7,686 nucleotides of DNA from assembly GCA_008975185.1 (NCBI GenBank), contig BFAU01000096.1, positions 1 through 7,686 of the forward strand. The letters run 5' to 3'. Within the stretch, counting starts at the first letter, position 1. The number at the start of each line of letters is the position of its first letter. Made by a program: the position numbers and the translations under genes. The DNA comes from a bacterium MnTg04 (GTDB lineage Bacteria; Pseudomonadota; Gammaproteobacteria; Steroidobacterales; MnTg04). Below, piece by piece: positions 1 to 6,040 of the stretch. The notes beneath the pieces are model-generated. The model made no database searches. It was not told the DNA's origin and was given only the letters and a program-made list of their open reading frames with translations.

Positions 1-134
1 GGTATATCCAGCGCGTGCGCGCGCTGGCGTGCGCGGTTGCCAAAGCCTATTACGACAGCAGGGAAGCCCTGGGCTTTCCGATGCTGGAGCCATCCACGAA
101 CAAGGCAAATGAAACGGGTTCGGAGCATGGCTGA
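1..134 (+). CDS. glyQ: Glycyl-tRNA synthetase alpha subunit, C-terminal end (partial)
   Basis: Only the last 43 codons are present; the reading frame starts at base 3 and ends with TGA at 132-134. The visible peptide contains RVRALACAVAKAYYDSREAL followed by GFPMLEPS, which matches the conserved C-terminal helix and tail of bacterial GlyQ (E. coli ends with a similar AYYDSREALGFP segment). In this alpha2-beta2 enzyme the alpha chain forms the catalytic core that activates glycine, and it works only with the beta chain encoded directly downstream. The stop codon overlaps the glyS start by 8 nt (ATGGCTGA), which suggests translational coupling and balanced subunit synthesis. The tail after GFPML is about 14 residues long and looks unconserved. 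The gene continues past the left edge, so nothing can be said about its promoter. Identification rests on the short match plus the glyS neighbour. Confidence 0.93.
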   Translation, partial: YIQRVRALACAVAKAYYDSREALGFPMLEPSTNKANETGSEHG

Positions 135-2214
135 ACGGCATGATTTCCTGGTCGAGATAGGGACCGAAGAGTTACCGCCAAAAGCGTTGCGCAAGCTGTC
201 CGAAGCTTTCGCACGCGGCCTGGAGGAAGCGTTTGCCGAGGCCGGCCTGGCGCACGGCGCGGTCAAGCCATATGCGACGCCGAGGCGGCTTGCCGTGCTG
301 GTCGAAGGTCTGGCGGCGAAGCAGGACGATCGCCAGGTCGAGCGCCGTGGACCACCACTCAAAGTTGCTTACGACAAAAAAGGAAACCCGACCAGGGCAG
401 CCAAGGCGTTTGCCGAAAAGTGCGGCATCGCGGTCGTCGATATCGAGAAAGACGGGACGGGCAAAGACGCCCGGCTGATCTGGCGCGGCATCGAAAAAGG
501 CCAGACCGCGGCCAGCCTTCTGCTGGCAATGGTTCAGGGCAGCCTGGATCGGCTGCCGGTACCCAGGCGCATGCGCTGGGGCGAGGGTGAAGTCGAGTTT
601 GTCCGGCCGGTACACTGGGTGCTGATGAAACTCGGCGGCGACACGCTGGAAGGAACGATATGCGGTGTCAGGACGGGCGATACCAGCCGCGGCCATCGGT
701 TCATGGCGCCAGCCGGTTTGAAGATCGGCAAAGCTGCGCAATATGCGGCGTTGCTCGAAAAAAAGGGCAAAGTGCTGGTCGATTTTTCCAGCCGCATGGA
801 AGTCATCCGCAAGCAGGTGCTCGAACAGGCGGCCGCTTTGGGCGGGCGCCCGCAAATGGACGAGGCGCTGCTCGAGGAGGTCACCGCACTCGTCGAATGG
901 CCGGTTTCCCTGACCGCCAGTTTCCCGGAAGAGTTTCTCGAGCTGCCAGCCGAAGTGCTGACGGCAACCCTGACCGGGCACCAGCGATATTTCCTGGTGG
1001 TTGACGACTCCACGCGCGAGCGGATATTGCCGGCATTTATTGCGGTCGCCAACCTGGACAGCAAGAATCCCGCGAAAATTTGCGAGGGCAATCGACGGGT
1101 CGTGCAACCACGCCTCGACGATTCCATGTTTTTTTGGAATCAGGACAGGGCGATCAAACTCGGAGATCGTGAAAGTTCGCTAAAGAACGTGCTTTTTCAC
1201 GCTAAGTTAGGCTCTGTTTACGACAAATCGAAGCGAACAGCGGCGCTATGCGCCAATATTGCCGGACAACTCGACGGTGACCGCGAGACGGCCCGGCGGG
1301 CGGCCATGCTTGCAAAATGCGATTTGCTGACCTCGATGGTCGCGGAATTCCCGGAATTACAGGGCGTCATGGGTCGTTATTACGCGCAGAACGACGGCCT
1401 GGCTGACGACATCGCGATGGCCCTGGCGGAACAATACCTTCCGCGTTTCGCCGGCGACCAGTTGCCGGCGACGATCATCGGGAAGGCGCTGGCCATCGCG
1501 GAGAAAATCGACACCATTTGCGGCATATTCGCGATCGGTCAAAAACCCGGCGGCAGCAAAGACCCGTTCGCATTGCGAAGAAATGCGCTTGGCTGCCTGC
1601 GTATTCTGATCGAGGGCGAGGTTGAACTGGACCTGCGGGCTGTCATCGCAGAATCGCTCGCCCGGCAACCTGTCGATACCGGCGATGAGCTCGCCGATGA
1701 GATATACGAATTCATGATGGACAGGCTCAGGGCTTACTACCTGGCCGACGAAGAGCTGGCTATCGGTCACGACGTTTTCGATGCGGTGCTGGCCCGCAGT
1801 CCGGTATCGCCGCTGGATTTCCACCAGCGCCTGGTCGCGGTCAAGGCCTTTCAGACGATGTCATCCGCCGGTTCACTGGCTGCCGCCAACAAACGCATCG
1901 CCAACATTTTGCGCAAGAGCGATGACAAATTGCCGACGGATCCGGATGCCGGGTTGCTCAGCGAGCCAGCCGAGCGATTGTTATACGATCAGCTGCAAGA
2001 CATGCTGGTGAAGATACAGCCCATGCTCAAGCAGCGCCGCTACCGGGACTCGCTGGAAAATCTCGCGGGGCTTGGGCCGGCCGTCGACGATTTCTTCGAC
2101 AATGTGATGGTCATGGACGAGGATGCGGCCCTGCGCGTGAATCGTCTCGCGTTGCTAAATCAGCTGCGGGGTCTTTTCCTGCACACCGCGGATCTTTCGC
2201 GGCTGCAGTCGTAA
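127..2214 (+). CDS. glyS: Glycyl-tRNA synthetase beta subunit
   Basis: Encodes a 695-residue cytoplasmic protein, close to the 689 residues of E. coli GlyS. The beta subunit binds and positions tRNA-Gly for the alpha subunit. The hallmark N-terminus FLVEIGTEELPPKAL begins at residue 7. RRMRWGEGEVEFVRPVH (about 147-163) and RGHRFM (188-193) follow. The central HD-like region includes LFHAKLGSVYDKSKR (356-370), and SKDPFALRRNALG (477-489) is typical of the family. The C-terminal anticodon-binding-type domain has NKRIANIL (588-595) and a DALR-like AALRVNRLALL (667-677). The frame is open back to an ATG at 37, but that would add 30 residues lying inside glyQ. The ATG at 127 gives the family-like start MAERHDFLVEIG. 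GGAG at 122-125 lies only 1 nt from this ATG, so coupling to glyQ termination probably helps initiation. An ATG at 109 with AAGG upstream (MKRVRS extension) is a less likely alternative. No frameshift or lost motif was seen. Confidence 0.97.
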   Translation: MAERHDFLVEIGTEELPPKALRKLSEAFARGLEEAFAEAGLAHGAVKPYATPRRLAVLVEGLAAKQDDRQVERRGPPLKVAYDKKGNPTRAAKAFAEKCGIAVVDIEKDGTGKDARLIWRGIEKGQTAASLLLAMVQGSLDRLPVPRRMRWGEGEVEFVRPVHWVLMKLGGDTLEGTICGVRTGDTSRGHRFMAPAGLKIGKAAQYAALLEKKGKVLVDFSSRMEVIRKQVLEQAAALGGRPQMDEALLEEVTALVEWPVSLTASFPEEFLELPAEVLTATLTGHQRYFLVVDDSTRERILPAFIAVANLDSKNPAKICEGNRRVVQPRLDDSMFFWNQDRAIKLGDRESSLKNVLFHAKLGSVYDKSKRTAALCANIAGQLDGDRETARRAAMLAKCDLLTSMVAEFPELQGVMGRYYAQNDGLADDIAMALAEQYLPRFAGDQLPATIIGKALAIAEKIDTICGIFAIGQKPGGSKDPFALRRNALGCLRILIEGEVELDLRAVIAESLARQPVDTGDELADEIYEFMMDRLRAYYLADEELAIGHDVFDAVLARSPVSPLDFHQRLVAVKAFQTMSSAGSLAAANKRIANILRKSDDKLPTDPDAGLLSEPAERLLYDQLQDMLVKIQPMLKQRRYRDSLENLAGLGPAVDDFFDNVMVMDEDAALRVNRLALLNQLRGLFLHTADLSRLQS

Positions 2215-2217
2215 GCC

Positions 2218-2766
2218 ATGGCAAGCCCGCTGGTAATCCTCGATCGGGACGGGGTGATCAATTTCGATTCCGACGCCTTTATCAAGTCGCCGGACGAGTG
2301 GCTGCCCATACCCGGCAGTCTCGAGGCCATCGCCAGGCTGCACCAGGCGGGGTGGCGAGTGGTCGTTGCCAGCAATCAATCGGGTGTCGGCCGCGGCCTG
2401 ATGGGCGAAGACGCCCTCGAAGCGATCCACCGGCGAATGGAGCAGGCGGTCGCGGCGGCCGGGGGACACTTCGATGGTATTTTTTATTGCCCCCACCATC
2501 CCGATGAAGGCTGCAAATGCAGAAAGCCGTTGCCCGGGTTACTCAAGGCCATCGCGACCCATTTCGAAATGTCTTTGGAACATGTGCCGGTGATCGGTGA
2601 CAGCGCGCGCGACCTCGAGGCAGCCGATGCTGCCGGCGCGGACCCGGTGCTGGTGCTGACCGGCAATGGTGAGAAAACGCGGGCCGGGCTGCCTGACGAT
2701 TCCGTGGTGCCCGTTTACGCCGATCTGTCGGCCGCCGTGGACGGCTTGCTGGCAGCGACCAAGTAA
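2218..2766 (+). CDS. gmhB: D-glycero-beta-D-manno-heptose 1,7-bisphosphate 7-phosphatase
   Basis: Encodes a 182-residue HAD-superfamily phosphatase. GmhB removes the C7 phosphate of heptose bisphosphate in the cytoplasm, on the route to ADP-heptose for the LPS inner core. HAD motif I is LDRDGVIN (8-15), with nucleophile D9 and acid/base D11. Motif II is ASNQSGVGRG (51-60), motif III is RKP with K103, and motif IV is GDSARDLEA (127-135) with D128 and D132. A zinc-binding loop CPHHPDEGCKC gives ligands C91, H93, C99 and C101. The spacing C-x-H-x5-C-x-C is shorter than in E. coli GmhB and resembles the HisB N-terminal phosphatase. Histidinol-phosphatase is therefore the main alternative, but there is no HisB dehydratase domain and no his gene nearby, and the glyS/plsC setting is the usual home of gmhB in this group. 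The start lies 3 nt after the glyS stop with no clear Shine-Dalgarno sequence, so translation is probably coupled to glyS. Confidence 0.93.
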   Translation: MASPLVILDRDGVINFDSDAFIKSPDEWLPIPGSLEAIARLHQAGWRVVVASNQSGVGRGLMGEDALEAIHRRMEQAVAAAGGHFDGIFYCPHHPDEGCKCRKPLPGLLKAIATHFEMSLEHVPVIGDSARDLEAADAAGADPVLVLTGNGEKTRAGLPDDSVVPVYADLSAAVDGLLAATK

Positions 2767-2767
2767 A

Positions 2768-3487
2768 ATGCAATACCTGCGCTCGTTGTTATTCACCCTG
2801 CTGCTTTTTGTCTCGCCACTTCTGCCCTGTCTCCTGATCGTGCTGTCCGCTCCGCTGCCATACAGATATCGCATCGCTATCGCAATCACCTGGGCAAAGC
2901 GCGTAATGTGGATGCTAAAGGTGATCTGCAGGCTGGACTACGTCGTCGAGGGGCGGGAAAACCTGCCCGAGAAGCCCGGCGTGCTGATGATCAAGCATAC
3001 TTCGGCCTGGGAGGTCATCTCCCAGTTTTGCATTTTCGATAATCAAAGCTGGGTCATCAAACGCGAGTTGATGTGGGCGCCGTTCATCGGCTGGGCCCTG
3101 CTGTTCATGCGGCCGATCCCGGTCAACCGCGGTGGTGGCCATAGCGCGGTCGAACAAGTGATCGAAAAAGGCTCGCAACGGATACGGCAGGGGATGGGGG
3201 TAATGGTTTTTCCGGAGGGCACCCGCATGGAGCCGGGTCAGACCCGCCGATACGGTATCAGCGGCGCTTTGCTGGCGCTCGAAGTGGACCGCCCGATTGT
3301 CCCGATTGCCCACAACGCCGGCGACTTCTGGCTGCGCCGCGGCTTGTTGAAAAAACCCGGCACCATAAGACTCGTGATCGGACCGCCGATCGAAGTGGGC
3401 GGCAAGGAGCCGGAGGCCTTGAACCTCGAAGTCCAAGGCTGGATCGAGGCCAAGATGCGGGAGATCAGCGCCGCTTATACGAGCTAG
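2768..3487 (+). CDS. plsC: 1-acyl-sn-glycerol-3-phosphate acyltransferase (PlsC family)
   Basis: Encodes a 239-residue protein of the PlsC/LPLAT family, which acylates lysophosphatidic acid at sn-2 to give phosphatidic acid at the inner membrane. Residues 5-30 are strongly hydrophobic (RSLLFTLLLFVSPLLPCLLI) and probably form an N-terminal membrane anchor. Block I is KHTSAWE, giving H77-x4-E82 where most family members have H-x4-D. Block II is RPIPVNRG (115-122), block III is FPEGTR (148-153), and block IV is RPIVPIAHNAG (175-185). From memory, the homologue at the same place in Pseudomonas (called lptA) has a KHQSTWE-type motif, so the Glu is probably a subfamily trait rather than a defect. 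The frame is open upstream to 2666, but that part overlaps gmhB; the ATG at 2768, 1 nt after the gmhB stop (TAAAATG), fits the membrane-anchor start. Membership is secure. The exact acyl acceptor is inferred, and an ornithine-lipid or other lysolipid acyltransferase remains possible. Confidence 0.9.
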   Translation: MQYLRSLLFTLLLFVSPLLPCLLIVLSAPLPYRYRIAIAITWAKRVMWMLKVICRLDYVVEGRENLPEKPGVLMIKHTSAWEVISQFCIFDNQSWVIKRELMWAPFIGWALLFMRPIPVNRGGGHSAVEQVIEKGSQRIRQGMGVMVFPEGTRMEPGQTRRYGISGALLALEVDRPIVPIAHNAGDFWLRRGLLKKPGTIRLVIGPPIEVGGKEPEALNLEVQGWIEAKMREISAAYTS

Positions 3488-3519
3488 CGAGGACCTGCAT
3501 AAGCTGCGCCCAGTAAAGG

Positions 3520-3542
3520 GTTACCGGCCAGAAGCCGGCAAC
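3520..3542 (-). terminator. Hairpin between convergent plsC and gyrB, possible gyrB terminator
   Basis: The 105-bp spacer between the plsC and gyrB stop codons (3488-3592) contains an inverted repeat with arms 3520-3528 and 3534-3542 and a 5-nt loop. Read on the - strand, as gyrB RNA, the arms GUUGCCGGC and GCCGGUAAC form a continuous 9-bp stem with one G-U pair and a UUCUG loop. Read on the + strand, the same position becomes an A-C mismatch, so the structure is better in the gyrB transcript. Neither side has a real U-tract: CCTTTACT follows on the gyrB side and TTATCGG on the plsC side. It may be a weak intrinsic terminator or a 3'-end stabilising hairpin, with Rho doing the rest. A 10-bp palindrome TGCGATCGCA (3558-3567) also lies in the spacer, with no assigned role. 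Confidence 0.4.
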
Positions 3543-3592
3543 TTATCGGCGACCGGCTGCGATCGCAATCCGCGGCAAGATACAGGCTCGAC

Positions 3593-6004
3593 TCAAACGT
3601 CGAGGTTCGCGACTCGCAGGGCGTTGCGCTCGATAAACTCGCGGCGCGGCTCGACCTGGTCACCCATCAGCGTGGTAAACAGTTCGTTCGCCGTTTGTGC
3701 GTCCTCGACGCGCACCTGGGTCAACAGGCGATTTTCCGGGTCGATGGTCGTTTCCCACAACTGATCCGGGTTCATCTCCCCGAGACCTTTGTATCGCTGG
3801 ATGCTGATTCCTTTTTTCGCCTGCGCCATAAACCATTGCATCGCTTGCCGGAAACTGGTGACATCCTGCCGCTGGTCGCCGCGGCCGGCAAATGCGCCTT
3901 CATCGACCAGGGAGTTGAGTTCGGCAGCCAGTTCAGCAATGCGCCGATACTCGGCGGAGGCGAAAAATTCCTTGTGGATGTGCCGGTTAGCGGTCACCCC
4001 GTGATGCGTCCGGCTCACCGCAATCTGGTGATCGCCGCCGTCGTCTGCCGCCACCAGCTGCAAGTCGTAAGAAGCTCCGTTTCTTTCCTGGAGGCGCTCG
4101 CTGAGCTGTTGTAGCCATGGCTCCATAACCTTTTGATTATTAAGCGTTTTTTCATCTATCTGCGGCAGATGCAACAACTGCTCGAGCAGGCGCTTGTCAT
4201 AGCGGCGGGCCAGCCGATCGATGATCGCGTCGACCTCCATGTATTTCCTGGCGAGCGCTTCGAGTTGCGGACCCTTGATCGGCGGCGCATCGGCACTGAC
4301 ATGCAAGGAAGCTTTTTCCAGCGCAATATTTAGCATCTGGGTATCCAGCTCTTTGTCGTCCTTGACGTATTGCTCCTGCTTGCCCTTTTTCAATTTGTAC
4401 AACGGCGGCTGGGCAATATATACGTACCCGCGCTCGATCAGCTCGGGCATCTGCCGGTAAAAAAAGGTCAGCAGCAACGTGCGAATATGCGAACCGTCGA
4501 CATCCGCGTCGGTCATGATAATGATTTTGTGGTAACGCAATTTTTCGATATCGAATTCGTCGCTGCCTATACCGCACCCCAGGGCGGTAATCAGCGTCCC
4601 GATTTCGACCGACGACAGCATCTTGTCAAAACGAGCTTTTTCCACATTCAGAATCTTGCCCTTCAGCGGCAGGATCGCCTGGGTCCTGCGATCGCGCCCT
4701 TGTTTCGCCGATCCGCCCGCGGAATCACCCTCGACCAGGAATATTTCCGACAACGCCGGATCCTTTTCCTGGCAATCGGCCAGCTTGCCGGGGAGACCGG
4801 CGATGTCCAGCACGCTCTTGCGACGAGTCATTTCCCTGGCCTTTCTCGCGGCATCCCGGGCCCGTGCGGCGTCGATAATCTTGCCGACTATCGCCTTGGC
4901 CTGTTGCGGGTTTTCCTGCAGATAATCCTCCAGCACCTCGCCCGTTACCGACTCCACGATTCCCTTGATCTCCGACGAGACCAGTTTGTCCTTGGTTTGT
5001 GACGAAAACTTCGGGTCGGGTACCTTGACCGACAAAACAGCCGCCATGCCCTCACGCGCATCGTCACCAGTAGTGTTGACTTTTTCCTTGCGCGTCGCCG
5101 GCAAGGCCTCGATGTAATGGTTCATCGTCCGGGTCAGCGCGCTGCGAAACCCGGCCAGGTGTGTGCCACCATCGCGTTGCGGGATGTTATTGGTAAAACA
5201 AAGCATGTTCTCCTGGTAGGAGTCGTTCCATTGCAGGGCGATTTCCACGGTTACGCCATCGCGCTCGCCCTGGAAATACGCAATACCTTCGTGGATCGGG
5301 GTCTTGTTCCGGTTCAGATGCTCGACAAATGCCTTGATGCCGCCTTCGAATTCGAAAACATCGTTGAGTTCCTCGCGTTCGTCGACCAACTCGATCCGGA
5401 CGCCGGAATTGAGAAACGACAACTCACGAAGGCGCCGGGCCAGAATATCGTAGTCAAATTCGATATTGGTAAATATTGTACTGCTTGGCCTGAAGCGCAG
5501 CGTGGTACCGGTACGATCGGTTTTCTCCATGGTCTTCATCGGTGCAAGCGGCTCACCCAGGCTGTATTCCTGGCGATGCACATGACCATCGCGGCAAATT
5601 TCCAGTTCCAGGTGCTCGGACAACGCGTTGACCACGGAGACACCGACCCCGTGAAGCCCGCCGGAGACCTTGTAGGAATTGTCGTCAAACTTTCCGCCCG
5701 CATGCAGCACCGTCATGATGACTTCAGCGGCCGAACGCCCTTCTTCTGAATGCTGGTCCACGGGGATACCACGACCATCGTCCGCAACCGTTACCGATTC
5801 ATCGGCATGAATCGTGACCTTGATGCGGCTGCAATGACCGGCCAGCGCTTCGTCTACCGAGTTGTCCACCACCTCGAAAACCATGTGATGCAAACCGGTA
5901 CCATCGTCAGTATCGCCGATGTACATTCCCGGCCGTTTGCGGACGGCGTCCAGGCCCTTGAGAACTTTGATATTGGTGGCGTCGTAACTGTTTTCTTTTG
6001 TCAT
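3593..6004 (-). CDS. gyrB: DNA gyrase subunit B
   Basis: Encodes an 803-residue protein (E. coli 804), the ATPase and Toprim subunit of gyrase, which introduces negative supercoils with GyrA. The GHKL ATPase domain has EVVDNSVDEA (E44, N48), DDGRGIP (75-81, with D75 matching E. coli D73), the ATP lid GGLHGVGVSVVNALS (115-129) and T167. R138 lies where E. coli has R136, the coumarin-contact residue. The transducer domain contains QTKDKL with K338, equivalent to catalytic K337. The Toprim domain has EGDSAGG (E425) and DADVDGSH (D499, D501). D427 and K448 match the wild-type residues at E. coli 426 and 447, so there is no sign of quinolone resistance. The insert typical of proteobacterial GyrB (about 550-730) is present, followed by QRYKGLGEMNPDQLWET (736-752). 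The start ATG is preceded by CAGGCA, a weak ribosome site. The gene lies 28 nt after recF, probably in a dnaN-recF-gyrB operon, with its own promoter over the recF stop. Confidence 0.98.
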   Translation of the reverse strand: MTKENSYDATNIKVLKGLDAVRKRPGMYIGDTDDGTGLHHMVFEVVDNSVDEALAGHCSRIKVTIHADESVTVADDGRGIPVDQHSEEGRSAAEVIMTVLHAGGKFDDNSYKVSGGLHGVGVSVVNALSEHLELEICRDGHVHRQEYSLGEPLAPMKTMEKTDRTGTTLRFRPSSTIFTNIEFDYDILARRLRELSFLNSGVRIELVDEREELNDVFEFEGGIKAFVEHLNRNKTPIHEGIAYFQGERDGVTVEIALQWNDSYQENMLCFTNNIPQRDGGTHLAGFRSALTRTMNHYIEALPATRKEKVNTTGDDAREGMAAVLSVKVPDPKFSSQTKDKLVSSEIKGIVESVTGEVLEDYLQENPQQAKAIVGKIIDAARARDAARKAREMTRRKSVLDIAGLPGKLADCQEKDPALSEIFLVEGDSAGGSAKQGRDRRTQAILPLKGKILNVEKARFDKMLSSVEIGTLITALGCGIGSDEFDIEKLRYHKIIIMTDADVDGSHIRTLLLTFFYRQMPELIERGYVYIAQPPLYKLKKGKQEQYVKDDKELDTQMLNIALEKASLHVSADAPPIKGPQLEALARKYMEVDAIIDRLARRYDKRLLEQLLHLPQIDEKTLNNQKVMEPWLQQLSERLQERNGASYDLQLVAADDGGDHQIAVSRTHHGVTANRHIHKEFFASAEYRRIAELAAELNSLVDEGAFAGRGDQRQDVTSFRQAMQWFMAQAKKGISIQRYKGLGEMNPDQLWETTIDPENRLLTQVRVEDAQTANELFTTLMGDQVEPRREFIERNALRVANLDV

Positions 6005-6031
6005 TGCCTGTATCCGGACCTAAACCTGATC

Positions 6032-6040
6032 ATTATACCA
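6032..6040 (-). promoter_or_regulatory. Putative extended -10 promoter for gyrB
   Basis: On the - strand these bases read TGGTATAAT, an exact TGnTATAAT extended -10 element. The TATAAT hexamer includes the recF stop codon TAA (6033-6035). Transcription would start near 6025, leaving a leader of about 20 nt before the gyrB ATG at 6004. At 17-bp spacing the -35 hexamer would be ACAGGG (6055-6060), which does not resemble TTGACA. Extended -10 promoters often work without a good -35. A parS-like site (6058-6073) covers part of that -35 region. The call rests on the sequence match and its position. No start site has been measured. Confidence 0.6.

Noticed and set aside
8..27. Inverted repeat CCAGCGCG-TGCG-CGCGCTGG in the glyQ 3' end, in an alternating GC-rich tract
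   Set aside because: The arms encode QRVRAL of a conserved GlyQ helix. No T-run follows and the downstream gene is co-transcribed, so a terminator is unlikely. A coding coincidence is the simplest explanation.
37..126. N-terminal extension of glyS from the ATG at 37
   Set aside because: These 30 codons overlap glyQ, and the resulting peptide is unlike any GlyS N-terminus. The start at 127 places the conserved FLVEIGTEELP at residue 7.
172..1107. Long - strand open frame (311 codons) opposite glyS
   Set aside because: It lies wholly antisense to the well-conserved glyS coding sequence, its peptide has no recognisable domain, and long antisense frames are expected in GC-rich genes.
1121..1140. 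ATTCCA/TGGAAT inverted repeat around a run of seven T, as a possible slippage or terminator site in glyS
   Set aside because: It encodes the conserved SMFFWNQD segment in frame, the stem is AT-rich and weak, and both flanks remain in the correct glyS frame.
4370..5749. Two 210-codon + strand open frames opposite gyrB (4370-5002 and 5117-5749)
   Set aside because: Both are antisense shadows of conserved gyrB codons with no family resemblance and no clear ribosome site.
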